This document shows, one piece after another, positions 1-8,848 of a stretch of 64,000 bases of DNA. The stretch is from contig NZ_PPCV01000006.1 in the NCBI RefSeq assembly GCF_004126535.1, positions 165,948-229,947 of the forward strand. Reading direction: 5' to 3'. The stretch comes from Propioniciclava flava. GTDB taxonomy: Bacteria > Actinomycetota > Actinomycetes > Propionibacteriales > Propionibacteriaceae. Position numbers and translations under genes: made by a program. The first letter of the stretch is position 1; each line of letters starts with the position of its first letter. The notes beneath the pieces are model-generated. The model made no database searches and was not told the origin of the DNA. It saw nothing but the letters and a program-made list of their open reading frames with translations.

Positions 1-1621
1 CCTGGATGTTGGAGATCACCTTGTCGTGCAGTTGATCGCGCCCCTGCGGGGGAACGACGACGAACACGGGGATTCCCTCCTCGACCAGGGCGATCGGCCC
101 GTGCTTGAGTTCCCCGGCAGGGAAGCCCTCAGCGTGAAGATAGGCGATCTCCTTGAGCTTCAACGCGCCCTCCAGTGCCACCGGGTATCCCGCATGGCGC
201 CCCAGGAACAGCACCGATTCCGTCTGATGCAGATCGCGAGCCAACGCCAACAAGGCGTCGGTGCCGTCGAGAACCTCCTGGATCTTGGCGGGCATGGTCT
301 CCATCTCGGCCATGACGGTGGCGACCTCGTCGCCGAACTTGGTCCCCCGCTCCTGAGCGAGGAACAGCCCCAGCAGGTAGCAGGCGGTGACTTGGGTCAA
401 GAAGCCCTTGGTGGACGCCACCCCGATCTCGGGGCCAGCGTGGGTGTAGATGACGGCGTCGGACTCCCGCGGGATCGTCGAGCCGTTGGTATTGCAGATG
501 GCGATGACCTTCGCGCCCTGCTCGCGGGCGTAGCGCACCGCCATGAGCGTGTCGGCGGTCTCGCCGGACTGGGAGATCGTCACCACCAAGGTGCGCGAGG
601 TGACGATGGGATCGCGGTAACGGAACTCCGAGGCGATCTCCACCTCGCAGGGGATCCGCGTCCAGTGCTCGATGGCGTACTTGGCGACCAGGCCCGCGTA
701 ATAAGCGGTGCCACACGCGACAATGACGACCTTGTCGATCGTGCGAAGTTCGCTGGCCGAGATGCGGATCTCGTCCAAGGTGAGGCGGCGATCAGAGTCG
801 AAGCGCCCCAGCAGCGTGTCGGCGACCGCTTGGGGTTGCTCGTAGATCTCCTTGCGCATGAACCAGTCGTAGCCGCCCTTTTCGGCCGCCGAGAGATCCC
901 AATCGACGTGATAGGGGCGCCCCTCCACCGGGTTCCCTTCGAAATCGGTGACCTTCCAACTCGATGCGGTCACCTCGACGACGACGTCTTGGCCCATCTC
1001 GACGGCTTCACGCGTGAACTCGATGAAGGCGGCCACATCGGAGGCGATGAACATCTCGGCCTCGCCCACGCCCAGGACCAGCGGGCTATTGCGCCGGGCT
1101 GCGACGAGCAGATCCGGATCGTGGGCGTCCATCGCCACGATGGTGAACGTGCCTTCCAGGCGTCGGCTGATCGTCCGCATGGCCTCGGCCAGACCGGCGC
1201 CCGCACCGACCTCGCGGGCGATGAGTTGCGCGGCCACCTCCGAGTCCGTTTGCGAGGTGAAAGCGATGCCTGAGGACTCCAACTCGGCCCGCAGGCTGGC
1301 GAAGTTCTCGATGATCCCGTTGTGGATGAGCGCGATCCGCCCGTCCGAGGACACGTGCGGGTGAGCGTTTGTGTCGGTCGGGGCCCCGTGGGTAGCCCAG
1401 CGCGTGTGCCCGATACCCAGATGTGCGACAGGAACGGGATGCTGAGCGAGTTCAGCTTCGAGGTTGCTCAGCTTGCCCGCCTTCTTGCGCCACTCCAGCC
1501 CGTCCTCGGTCCACACGGCGATACCGGCGGAGTCGTAGCCGCGGTATTCCATGCGACGCAACGCGTCGACCAGGACGTTCTGCGCATGTCGCGGTCCGGC
1601 ATACCCGATAATTCCACACAT
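1..1621 (-). CDS. glmS: Glutamine-fructose-6-phosphate aminotransferase (isomerizing), C-terminus outside window
   Basis: Makes glucosamine-6-phosphate from fructose-6-phosphate and glutamine, the first committed step to UDP-GlcNAc and peptidoglycan. The translation starts MCGIIGYAGPRHA, so the N-terminal nucleophile Cys2 of the class II glutamine amidotransferase domain fixes the ATG at 1619-1621. Two SIS sugar-isomerase domains follow, with GTAYYA near residue 301 and SQSGET near residue 347. About 540 codons are visible; the family has about 610-620 residues, so roughly the last 75 lie beyond the left edge. GlmM at 2634-3986 catalyses the next step. There is no Shine-Dalgarno sequence, but TACCCT lies 7 nt upstream of the ATG, which suggests a leaderless mRNA. 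The start codon overlaps that of coaA on the other strand. Confidence 0.95.
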   Translation of the reverse strand, partial: MCGIIGYAGPRHAQNVLVDALRRMEYRGYDSAGIAVWTEDGLEWRKKAGKLSNLEAELAQHPVPVAHLGIGHTRWATHGAPTDTNAHPHVSSDGRIALIHNGIIENFASLRAELESSGIAFTSQTDSEVAAQLIAREVGAGAGLAEAMRTISRRLEGTFTIVAMDAHDPDLLVAARRNSPLVLGVGEAEMFIASDVAAFIEFTREAVEMGQDVVVEVTASSWKVTDFEGNPVEGRPYHVDWDLSAAEKGGYDWFMRKEIYEQPQAVADTLLGRFDSDRRLTLDEIRISASELRTIDKVVIVACGTAYYAGLVAKYAIEHWTRIPCEVEIASEFRYRDPIVTSRTLVVTISQSGETADTLMAVRYAREQGAKVIAICNTNGSTIPRESDAVIYTHAGPEIGVASTKGFLTQVTACYLLGLFLAQERGTKFGDEVATVMAEMETMPAKIQEVLDGTDALLALARDLHQTESVLFLGRHAGYPVALEGALKLKEIAYLHAEGFPAGELKHGPIALVEEGIPVFVVVPPQGRDQLHDKVISNIQ

Positions 1622-2618
1622 GGGTTTTAGGGTACCAACCGATGCCAGCGCGCAGCGCAGCGAACTGGACGCCGACACAGTCGACGAATACGGGCCGTAT
1701 GTGCTGGCTGGCCGCAAAGTGTGGGCCGACCTGGCGCAGCAGATGCCGGTGGCGTTGACTGAGGAGACGCTTGAGCGCGTCCGTTCGCGCCTCGACACCA
1801 TCGACCTCGCGCAAGTGCGTGAGGTGTATCTGCCCTTGACCGAACTCATTCGCATGTATGTGGAGTACACCGGGCACCTGTATCGCAGCACGCATGACTT
1901 CCTCGAAGTCTCCGAGCGCCGGACCCCGTTCGTCATCGGCGTCGCAGGGTCGGTCGCCGTCGGAAAGTCCACCTCCAGCCGTCTCCTGGTCGAACTCCTC
2001 TCCCAACTCCCGGGACACCCCCGCGTGGATCTGGTCACGACCGATGGGTTCCTGTTCCCGAACGCCGAACTACTCGCCCGCGGGCTGATGGAGCGCAAGG
2101 GCTTCCCCGAGAGCTATGACCGGCAAAAGCTGTTGAAGTTCGTCATGGACGTCAAGTCGGGGGCACCCATGGTGCAGGCCCCCGCCTACAGCCACCTCGT
2201 CTACGACATCGTGCCGCACGAACGCATCGTGGTGCGGCACCCCGACATCCTGATCATCGAGGGGCTCAACGTCCTCCAACCGGCGCGCATCCGCACGGAT
2301 GGCTCCACGTCGTTGGCCGTCAGCGACTTTTTCGACTTCTCGGTCTATGTCGATGCCGCCGAGGAGAACCTGCGCGCCTGGTACGTGGAGCGATTGATGC
2401 GGCTCCGCGAGACGGCCTTCCAGGATCCCCGCAGCTACTTCGCGCCCGTCGCCGCCATGAGCGAAGAGGAGGCGCGCGCCTACGGCGGCCATATCTGGGA
2501 CACCATCAACGGACCGAACCTGCGCGAGAACATCCTTCCGACCCGCGGGCGTGCCACAGCGATTCTGCGCAAGAACGCGGAACATGCGATCGAGTGGATC
2601 AGGATCCGAAAGGTCTGA
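1620..2618 (+). CDS. coaA: Type I pantothenate kinase
   Basis: Phosphorylates pantothenate with ATP, the first and usually rate-limiting step of coenzyme A synthesis. The P-loop GSVAVGKST is near residues 110-118, followed by the family's TTDGF segment and the YLPL helix region. With the ATG at 1620 the protein has 332 residues; actinobacterial CoaA proteins are about 310. An upstream in-frame ATG at 1551 would run 70 nt into glmS and add residues not typical of the family. No Shine-Dalgarno sequence precedes 1620, but GATAAT lies 7 nt before it, as in a leaderless transcript. The gene converges on glmM with only 15 nt between stops. The identity is certain; the exact start is less so. Confidence 0.93.
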   Translation: MGFRVPTDASAQRSELDADTVDEYGPYVLAGRKVWADLAQQMPVALTEETLERVRSRLDTIDLAQVREVYLPLTELIRMYVEYTGHLYRSTHDFLEVSERRTPFVIGVAGSVAVGKSTSSRLLVELLSQLPGHPRVDLVTTDGFLFPNAELLARGLMERKGFPESYDRQKLLKFVMDVKSGAPMVQAPAYSHLVYDIVPHERIVVRHPDILIIEGLNVLQPARIRTDGSTSLAVSDFFDFSVYVDAAEENLRAWYVERLMRLRETAFQDPRSYFAPVAAMSEEEARAYGGHIWDTINGPNLRENILPTRGRATAILRKNAEHAIEWIRIRKV

Positions 2619-2633
2619 CCGGCGTCGGACCCC

Positions 2634-3986
2634 CTACAAGCTGAGGCGGTCTTTCACGACGGCGGCGAGTCGTTCGGCCACGCTTTGTGCGCGCTCGGTC
2701 GTTTCGGCCTCCACCATGACGCGCACCAGGGGCTCGGTGCCCGACGGGCGCAGCAAGACCCGTCCAGCCGTGCCGAGTTCCCGGGACGCGGCGGTCACCG
2801 CCGAAGTCACGCCAGGGTCGATCCCGGCTCGCGCCTTGTTGACGCCGGGCACGTTGATCATGACCTGCGGCAGCCGCGTCATGACCGATCCGAGCTCCGC
2901 AAGGGTTTGGCCGGTCGCCGCCACCTGCGCGGCGACATGGAGGGCAGTGAGGACGCCGTCCCCGGTGGTCGCGAACTCGCTCATGATGACGTGACCGGAC
3001 TGCTCGCCCCCGAGGGCGAACCCGTTGGCGTTCATCGACTCCAAAACGTAGCGGTCCCCCACCTTGGTCTGATCGACGCGGATGCCGTGGGCGGTCATGG
3101 CCTGCAGGAACCCCAGATTGCTCATCACGGTGGCCACGACCGTGTCCACATGCAACTGGCCGACGCTCTTCATCGCGAGCGCCAAGATGGCCAGGATCTG
3201 ATCACCGTCGATCAACTCGCCGCGGGCGTCCACCGCCAGGCAGCGGTCGGCGTCCCCATCGAAGGCGAACCCGACGTGCGCGCCGTGCTCGACGACCGCG
3301 AGCTGGAGGTCACCCATGTGCGTGGAGCCGCTGTTCTCATTGATGTTGAGGCCGGTGGGCTCGGCATGGATGGTGACGACCGTTGCCCCGCTCGCCACGA
3401 AGGCCGCCGGGGCGGTGTGGAAGGCGGCCCCGTTGGCGCAGTCCAGGACGACCGTGAGCCCGCTCAGGCTGCGCTCAGCGCTCAGGGATCCCACCAGGTG
3501 AGCGATGTAGTCCTCGACGGCTTCGGGGCGGTCCACGACCCGGCCGACGTCGGCCCCGGTGGGACGCGCCCACTCCGCTCCCAAGCGGGCCTCAATGAGG
3601 TCTTCAAGATCGTCGTCGAGCTTGACGCCACCGCGGGCGAAGAACTTGATCCCGTTGTCGGGCATCGGATTGTGGCTGGCCGACAACATGACGCCCAGGT
3701 CGGCGTCGAGGTAGTTGACCAGGAACGCTGCCGCGGGCGTCGGGACGACCCCGACGCGGATGACGTCGACGCCTGCGGAAGCCAGACCGGCCACCACGGC
3801 CGCCTCAAGGAATTCGCCTGAAGCACGGGGATCACGCGCAACGAGAGCCACCGGACGGTGACCCTCGAACTGCCCGGTCTCACCGAGCACGTGCGCCGCC
3901 GCCACCGAGAGCTCGAGAGCGAGCTCTGCGGTGAGGTCGACGTTCGCCCTGCCCCGGACCCCATCTGTACCGAAGATCCGTGGCAT
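2634..3986 (-). CDS. glmM: Phosphoglucosamine mutase
   Basis: Interconverts glucosamine-6-phosphate and glucosamine-1-phosphate for UDP-GlcNAc synthesis in the cytoplasm. The phosphoserine loop SASHNP is at residues 102-107 (Ser104 by homology), and the metal-binding loop DGDADR is near residues 240-246. The C-terminal phosphate-binding segment [12 protein letters not shown] is intact. At 450 residues it has the usual length. The gene starts ATGCCACGGATC 5 nt downstream of rpsI, so it probably sits on the same transcript as rplM-rpsI, with glmS separated only by the opposite-facing coaA. This arrangement, rplM-rpsI-glmM, is common in actinobacteria. Confidence 0.96.
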   Translation of the reverse strand: MPRIFGTDGVRGRANVDLTAELALELSVAAAHVLGETGQFEGHRPVALVARDPRASGEFLEAAVVAGLASAGVDVIRVGVVPTPAAAFLVNYLDADLGVMLSASHNPMPDNGIKFFARGGVKLDDDLEDLIEARLGAEWARPTGADVGRVVDRPEAVEDYIAHLVGSLSAERSLSGLTVVLDCANGAAFHTAPAAFVASGATVVTIHAEPTGLNINENSGSTHMGDLQLAVVEHGAHVGFAFDGDADRCLAVDARGELIDGDQILAILALAMKSVGQLHVDTVVATVMSNLGFLQAMTAHGIRVDQTKVGDRYVLESMNANGFALGGEQSGHVIMSEFATTGDGVLTALHVAAQVAATGQTLAELGSVMTRLPQVMINVPGVNKARAGIDPGVTSAVTAASRELGTAGRVLLRPSGTEPLVRVMVEAETTERAQSVAERLAAVVKDRLSL

Positions 3987-3991
3987 GAGCG

Positions 3992-4510
3992 TCAGCGCTT
4001 GCTGTACTGCGGAGCCTTGCGGGCCTTCTTCAGACCAGCCTTCTTACGCTCCTTGACCCGCGCGTCGCGGGTGAGCAGCCCGGCCTTCTTCAGGGAAGGA
4101 CGGCTCGCTTCGGCGTCGATAGCGTTCAGCGCACGGGCGATGCCCAGGCGCAGCGCGCCAGCCTGGCCGGTGACCCCACCGCCGATGATCTTGGCGATCA
4201 CGTCGTAGGAGCCCTCGACGGCCGCAGAGACGAACGGCTCGTTGATGGTCTGCTGGTGCAGCTTGTTGGGGAAGTACTCCTCCAACGTGCGGCCGTTGAT
4301 CTTGAACTCACCGCTGCCCGGAACGAGGCGAACGCGGGCGATGGCCTCCTTGCGGCGACCGGTCGCAGCACCGGGAGCGACCACAGCGGGACGCACGCCG
4401 GGCGTCGCGGACGAGGGCGTGCCCTCGGCGCGGTACATGATCTCGCGGTTCTCCCCGTCGGTGAACGTCGCGGTCTCGTCGAGGATTTCTTCGGTGGCGT
4501 TGTCGGTCAC
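3992..4510 (-). CDS. rpsI: 30S ribosomal protein S9
   Basis: Small-subunit protein whose C-terminal tail reaches the P-site tRNA. The conserved core begins at [13 protein letters not shown] and ends with the basic tail [12 protein letters not shown]. About 45 acidic, Ala/Pro-rich residues precede the core, giving 172 residues against about 130 in E. coli; such an extension is usual in actinobacteria. I chose the GTG at 4508-4510 because an AGGGAA ribosome-binding site lies 4-5 nt upstream. An earlier GTG at 4531 would overlap the rplM stop and has no such site. The gene follows rplM after 17 nt. Confidence 0.95.
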   Translation of the reverse strand: MTDNATEEILDETATFTDGENREIMYRAEGTPSSATPGVRPAVVAPGAATGRRKEAIARVRLVPGSGEFKINGRTLEEYFPNKLHQQTINEPFVSAAVEGSYDVIAKIIGGGVTGQAGALRLGIARALNAIDAEASRPSLKKAGLLTRDARVKERKKAGLKKARKAPQYSKR

Positions 4511-4527
4511 GTTACTTCCCTGTCGTG

Positions 4528-4971
4528 TCACTGAGCGATCTTGGTGATCTCGTACGCCTGCGGCTGCTGCGCGGCGTGGGGGTGCTCAGGGCCCGCGTAG
4601 ACCTTGAGCTTCTTGAGCTGCTGACGGCTCAGCTTGTTCTTGGGCAGCATGCCCCACACGGCACGCTCGACAGCCTGACGCGGGTCGGTGGCGAGCAGTT
4701 CCCCGTACGGGACCGACTTCAAACCACCGGGGCGACCGGAGTGCCGGTAGGCCATCTTCGTGGTGGCCTTGTTACCGGACAAGGCGACCTTGCTGGCGTT
4801 GACGATGACGACAAAGTCGCCAGTGTCGACGTGCGGCGCGTAGGTGGCCTTGTGCTTGCCGCGGAGCAGCGTCGCAACGGACGCGGCAAGGCGACCCAGC
4901 ACGACGTCGGAGGCATCAATCACATGCCAGTTCCTGGTGACCTCGCCAGGCTTAGGGCTGTACGTAGACAC
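4528..4971 (-). CDS. rplM: 50S ribosomal protein L13
   Basis: Early-assembling large-subunit protein. From the GTG at 4969-4971 the product begins [15 protein letters not shown] and has exactly the 147 residues typical of the family. The conserved [13 protein letters not shown] and the [12 protein letters not shown] tail are present. GGAAGA lies about 10 nt upstream of this GTG. An in-frame ATG 18 nt earlier is a possible but poorer start because it adds residues homologues lack. The gene heads the rplM-rpsI-glmM unit and has a good promoter at 5057-5085. Confidence 0.95.
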   Translation of the reverse strand: MSTYSPKPGEVTRNWHVIDASDVVLGRLAASVATLLRGKHKATYAPHVDTGDFVVIVNASKVALSGNKATTKMAYRHSGRPGGLKSVPYGELLATDPRQAVERAVWGMLPKNKLSRQQLKKLKVYAGPEHPHAAQQPQAYEITKIAQ

Positions 4972-5056
4972 GGACGACCAATCTTCCATCGATGAGCAGC
5001 GAAACTTGCAGACGCCGGGCACCCGCGGAGGGTACGCACCAGCGCAACAGCGATTA

Positions 5057-5085
5057 ACCCTACCGCGCGACGTCGTCGCGGCCAA
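5057..5085 (-). promoter_or_regulatory. Promoter for rplM-rpsI
   Basis: On the minus strand, TTGGCC (5080-5085) and TAGGGT (5057-5062) are separated by 17 nt. This predicts a start near 5050 and a leader of about 78 nt. The same TAGGGT -10 box appears before the csbD-like gene and sodA. Confidence 0.6.
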
Positions 5086-5144
5086 ATCACGTGGACACTG
5101 AGGCGGCCAACCGGCCGGTCTCCACCCCTGAGCGCCACGCACAC

Positions 5145-5190
5145 ACCCGCAGATGAGCACAGCACATACCCGCGGATGAGCACAGCACGA
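5145..5190. repeat. Two tandem copies of a 23-bp unit
   Basis: Copies at 5145-5167 and 5168-5190 match at 20 of 23 positions; each contains ATGAGCACAGCAC. They lie at the upstream border of the truncated surface-protein gene and may mark a deletion or recombination junction. Confidence 0.8.
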
Positions 5191-5808
5191 CAGGATGCCC
5201 GCGGTCCGGGCGCCACTGTGCATTGTCGTTGGCACGGGCGATGCGCCCATAGCCGCTTCGCGGGCGCCACCGAGAATGTGACGTTGAGCATCAACGGAGT
5301 CGATCTCCCGGCCAGCGAGGTGGCCGCGAGCACCGAGATCGGGGCTTTCCTCCAAGGCAAGGGCGTGCGTCCCTACGATGGCCCGCTTACCGTCACTGCC
5401 ACCTGGATCGATCCGCTCGACCACTCCAACACGAGTGGCCCCGTGCCGGTTTCGGTTACCGGTGCGCTTGTTGACCCGGCTGGCCTGTCGTGCAACGCGA
5501 CTCCTTCGCCGACGCCGACGCCTACGGCTGAGCCCACGGCAACCCCCACTCCCTCGGGTGAGCCCACGGCGACCCCCACCCCCACGGGCGCAACGCCTTC
5601 AGCGGGACCGACCACGCGTCCTTCGCCGCGTCCGAGTTCCTCGGCGACTCCCGGTGTGGCGTCTCCCAGCACCTCGGCTACTCCCGGTTCGGGCACGCTG
5701 GCCTGGACGGGCGGCACGATGAGTGGGGTCCTCGTCCCCGTGGGGGCCGTACTGATTCTGCTCGGCAGCCTGTTGGTCGTGGCGAGGATGCGTCGCCAGC
5801 AGGACTAA
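5176..5808 (+). pseudogene. C-terminal remnant of a sortase-anchored surface protein
   Basis: The reading frame is open from an ATG inside the 23-bp repeat, but only the part from about 5268 onward looks like protein. It has a short beta-rich stretch ([12 protein letters not shown] to about residue 95), a roughly 75-residue Pro/Thr/Ser/Ala linker with TPTPT-type repeats, then LAWTGG, a hydrophobic segment and the tail RMRRQQD. LAWTG fits the LAxTG signal recognised by class E sortases, so the parent protein was probably linked to peptidoglycan. There is no signal peptide, and the first 30 residues are Cys/His/Arg-rich and atypical. I infer that the N-terminal part was lost by deletion. A functional start cannot be excluded, but no ribosome-binding site is visible. 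Confidence 0.6.
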
Positions 5809-5830
5809 ACGGTCGCCAGCAGGACTAAAC
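5791..5830. repeat. 20-bp tandem duplication across the stop codon
   Basis: The segments 5791-5810 and 5811-5830 differ only in the first base; both contain GCCAGCAGGACTAAAC. The first copy carries the last codons and TAA stop of the surface-protein remnant; the second is a non-coding duplicate just ahead of the terminator. Confidence 0.85.
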
Positions 5831-5838
5831 GACTGACA

Positions 5839-5894
5839 CTCACAGGTGGGGGCCGGGGCACGCGTGCGTGACCCGGCCCCCACCTGTGAGTTTT
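5839..5894 (+). terminator. Rho-independent terminator after the surface-protein remnant
   Basis: Perfect 19-bp stem: left arm 5839-5857, right arm 5872-5890, 14-nt loop, followed by TTTT at 5891-5894. Confidence 0.85.
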
Positions 5895-6310
5895 GTCCGC
5901 CTCGGTTCTTGGCGTCCTCCCGATCATGTCGCCCCTGCCCCACTCACCAGGGAGCCCGCGACGCGCTCACGGAGACGCAGGATCATCACCTGAACCGGCG
6001 CTCAACCCCGCTCCGGAATTCACACGCCCACGACGACTCACCCTCGCACGACGAACACCAGCGCACGGCTGGGTTCATCACCCGTGCACGGGTATGCCGA
6101 AAGCGGTGGGCGACCATCTCACCGACGGTTGAGTCCGGCGCTCATCCAGGTGCGGGGCCTGCGGAATCGCGGCCTAGGCAGCAAGGCCGACGCGCACCCA
6201 CACGGTTGCAGCGTCACAAGATCACGCGACCCTGCCTGTGAACGCAGCCCTAGCAGTGAGCGCGGTCCTGGCTGCGAGGGCGGGCCCGCGGCTGCCCGCG
6301 AAGCGAACGC
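5895..6310. other. Intergenic region without a recognisable gene
   Basis: About 415 nt between the terminator and the end of the gtrA-like gene. Short open frames occur on both strands, but none has a ribosome-binding site, a familiar domain or convincing codon usage. GC-rich palindromic segments near 6280-6330 (around GCGGGCCCGCGG) may form a hairpin at the end of gtrA. Confidence 0.5.
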
Positions 6311-6823
6311 TTAGGAGCGGGCCCGCGGGAACACCCACAACCGCAGCATCAGGTAGATGTAAAGGCCCTCGATGCAGGCTGCGACGACGCGCGCCAGCAT
6401 CACCGGGACGTGCAGGTACCCCAGCAGCGATCCAAATCCGAGGATCCAGATGACGTAGTTGCTGATGATGACGAAGGTGTACTTCCCCGACTGCTTACCC
6501 AGGTCGCCGTGCTCGCGGAAGTTCAGCCACCGGTTGAGGATGAACGCGTAGATGGAGGCGACGCCGTAGCCGATGGAGAAGACGACCCCATAGGGCAATC
6601 CGCCGACGCGGAACTGCTCCAAGATGGCCAAGATGCCCATGTCCAGCAGGAAGGCTGAGCCGTTGATGAAGGCGTAACCGATGAAGGTCGTGGGGACGAT
6701 GCGCTGGAGTTGATCGGGCAGCGCTCGGTGGATGCGCTGGGTGAACGAGGCGAACCACCGCGCCGCGGCACTCTCTGTCGCCGGCGCCGGGCTGTCAGTC
6801 ACCATAAAACGATCCTCACTCAT
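6311..6823 (-). CDS. GtrA-family membrane protein
   Basis: The 170-residue product has four predicted membrane segments typical of the GtrA family: FIGYAFINGSAFLLDMGILA, the VVFSIGYGVASIYAFILNRW segment, VIISNYVIWILGFGSLLGYL and a last helix ending YLMLRLWVF. The hallmark is the loop NRWLNF after the second helix. Family members move lipid-linked sugars across the membrane or assist polysaccharide synthesis; the sugar cannot be told here. The ATG at 6821-6823 overlaps the marC stop (ATGA), so translation is probably coupled. A longer frame to 7021 runs through marC and is rejected. Confidence 0.85.
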   Translation of the reverse strand: MSEDRFMVTDSPAPATESAAARWFASFTQRIHRALPDQLQRIVPTTFIGYAFINGSAFLLDMGILAILEQFRVGGLPYGVVFSIGYGVASIYAFILNRWLNFREHGDLGKQSGKYTFVIISNYVIWILGFGSLLGYLHVPVMLARVVAACIEGLYIYLMLRLWVFPRARS

Positions 6824-7428
6824 ATCTGCCTCAGGAAGGTCAAGACTCCATCGGCGAGCATCTGCACCGCGATGGCCGCAAGCAACATGCCTGCGATCCG
6901 CGTCAACAACACAGTCCCCGACTCCCGTAGCACTCGCCGGATGCCGCCTGCGAAACGCAGGAACACCCACACCAGCACCATGGCAGCCACCAGGGCGGCA
7001 CCGACGGTGACGTAACCCCACAGGCTTCCCTGCGCGGCTTCCACGGCCAGCATCATCGCCACGATGGAACCGGGGCCCGCCAACAGCGGAATCCCCAGCG
7101 GCACGATGGCGATGTTGGTCCCCGATTCCAGAGCCTCGTTCTCTCCTGAACCGGTGAGGAGCTGCATCGCCACCAACAACAGCAGCAACCCACCCGACAC
7201 CTGCAGCGCCTCGATGGTGATGTGCAGGTAGGCCAGGATGAACCGTCCGAAGACGGCGAAGGTGCTGATGATGCCGAAGGCGACGACCGCCGCGTTCCGA
7301 GCCGACGCACGACGCGCTTCGATCGACATCCCCCGCGTGAGACCCAAGAACACGGGGAGGAGGCCAGGCGGGTCGAGGATGACGAACAGCGTCAAGAGCG
7401 TCGAGACGAACAACTGCGGGTCAAACAC
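6820..7428 (-). CDS. MarC-family integral membrane protein
   Basis: The 202-residue product has six hydrophobic segments spanning the whole length. It starts MFDPQLFVSTLLTLFVILDP, and the family's FVILDPPG sequence in the first helix and the GPGSI segment near residue 117 are present. MarC/UPF0056 proteins are widespread and their substrate is unknown; the old link to multiple antibiotic resistance has not held up. The gene overlaps the downstream gtrA-like gene by 4 nt and is probably co-transcribed with it. Confidence 0.88.
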   Translation of the reverse strand: MFDPQLFVSTLLTLFVILDPPGLLPVFLGLTRGMSIEARRASARNAAVVAFGIISTFAVFGRFILAYLHITIEALQVSGGLLLLLVAMQLLTGSGENEALESGTNIAIVPLGIPLLAGPGSIVAMMLAVEAAQGSLWGYVTVGAALVAAMVLVWVFLRFAGGIRRVLRESGTVLLTRIAGMLLAAIAVQMLADGVLTFLRQI

Positions 7429-7503
7429 GGGCCAACGCTAGCGGTGTAGAGCCGAGAATCTGGGGTCGGGAACGCAAAAGTCCACCGCCCGTTGCTCTCC
7501 CCT

Positions 7504-7914
7504 TCACAAAGAGAAGACTGGGGTCGCACCTGTGGGGACGCTGCGGCTGTCGACAATCTGCTTGCCGAAGGGGAAGCAGGTGACGGGGATCATCTTGACG
7601 TTGGCGATCGCCAGCGGGATGCCGACGATGGTGATGGCCTGCGCTGCGGCGGTCGTCAGGTGGCCGATGGCCAACGGGAGCCCACCGATGACGAACCAGA
7701 TCACGTTCATCAAGGCAGATCCGACGCCGGTACGCGGCTTGTCGATGACGGTCTTCCCGAAGGGCCACAGCGCATAGGAACCCATGCGGAACGCGGCGAC
7801 GCCGACCGGGATCGTCACGATCAGCACGCACGCCAGGATGCCGACGAGGTAGTACCCCAGGGCGAGCCAGATGCCGCCGAACAGGAGCCAGATCACGTTC
7901 AAGATGGTGCGCAC
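7504..7914 (-). CDS. YccF-domain inner membrane protein
   Basis: The product has two copies of the small membrane unit found in YccF/DUF307 proteins. Each reads roughly N-VIW-hydrophobic-GG-hydrophobic, followed by a G-I-P segment and a WPFGK or FPFGK turn; the first turn is YALWPFGKTVID and the second TCFPFGKQIVDS. I chose the GTG at 7912-7914 because a perfect AGGAGG lies 4-5 nt upstream; this gives 136 residues. A longer frame to 7965 lacks a site. The function is unknown; a transport or stress role is only a guess. The gene is divergent from trmB. Confidence 0.85.
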   Translation of the reverse strand: MRTILNVIWLLFGGIWLALGYYLVGILACVLIVTIPVGVAAFRMGSYALWPFGKTVIDKPRTGVGSALMNVIWFVIGGLPLAIGHLTTAAAQAITIVGIPLAIANVKMIPVTCFPFGKQIVDSRSVPTGATPVFSL

Positions 7915-8053
7915 GTTTCCTCCTGAGATCGCCCTACCGACGTGGGTGACACCCAGCCTAGCCACGCGCGCGGGGTCCGTCCTCCCCCATCGCGGGGGAG
8001 GTCCCCTCAGCGGTGCGCCCAGGGTGGCCGCTTCGCCTCGCTATCCTCCTCAG

Positions 8054-8848
8054 GTGAGCTTCCGACCCGCCGATCGCCCCCGCGTCCACCGCGAGGTCGT
8101 TTCCTATGTGCGACGCTCGGCCCGCATGAACCCTTCGCAGGAGCGCGCCTGGCGCGGCCAGTCCGGTCGCCTCCTGGTCGATGTTCCCCACGGCGAGCGT
8201 TCGACGTCGATCAGCCCCGACGCCACCGTGGACTGGGCCACAGAGTTCGGGCGCGACGCTCCCCTCATGGTGGAGATCGGGTCGGGGCGCGGTGAGGCCC
8301 TGGCCGCCGTGGCAGAGGCCCACCCCGACGCCAACGTGATCGGGTTCGAGGTGTTCCAGCCCGCCGTCGCGTCGACGATGTCTTTGCTGACGCGCGAGGG
8401 GATCACCAACGCACGGCTCGTCCTCGCGGACGGGGTGGAGGGCCTGCGGCGCCTGGTGGCGCCTGGATCGCTCTCCCAGTTGGCGGTCTTTTTTCCTGAC
8501 CCGTGGCATAAGGCCCGCCACCACAAGCGCCGCCTGATCGACCCCACGTTTGCTGCCCTGGCAGCTTCTCGGCTGGCCTTGGGCGCGCACTGGCGGCTGG
8601 CAACGGACTGGGAGGAGTACGCCCTCGCGATGCGCGAGGTGCTGGACGCGGAACCCGGTCTGGTCAATGCCGAGGACGGCTGGGCGCCGCGCTACGTCGA
8701 TCGCCCGCTCACCAAGTATGAGGCGCGCGGTCTGGCTGCAGGTCGCACGATCTACGACCTGGACTATGTCCGCGCGCCGGCCGAGCCGCTCCCCGACCTC
8801 GTCCACCGGACGCCACTGCCCGAGCCCCACGGGGAGCCTGCATGGTGA
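8054..8848 (+). CDS. trmB: tRNA (guanine-N7-)-methyltransferase
   Basis: Methylates G46 of the tRNA variable loop using S-adenosylmethionine. The SAM-binding loop EIGSGRGEAL and the family signature FFPDPWHKARHHKRRLI are intact, as is the C-terminal TKYEARG segment. Starting at the GTG at 8054 gives 264 residues and includes the usual VVSYVRRSARMNPSQ lead-in. The Shine-Dalgarno sequence is weak, and an ATG at 8127 is an alternative. Its stop overlaps the start of truA (ATGGTGA), so two tRNA-modifying enzymes are translationally linked. Confidence 0.93.
   Translation: MSFRPADRPRVHREVVSYVRRSARMNPSQERAWRGQSGRLLVDVPHGERSTSISPDATVDWATEFGRDAPLMVEIGSGRGEALAAVAEAHPDANVIGFEVFQPAVASTMSLLTREGITNARLVLADGVEGLRRLVAPGSLSQLAVFFPDPWHKARHHKRRLIDPTFAALAASRLALGAHWRLATDWEEYALAMREVLDAEPGLVNAEDGWAPRYVDRPLTKYEARGLAAGRTIYDLDYVRAPAEPLPDLVHRTPLPEPHGEPAW

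Noticed and set aside
26..1273. Plus-strand 415-codon frame
   Set aside because: Antisense of glmS, which is clearly coding on the minus strand although its stop lies outside the window.
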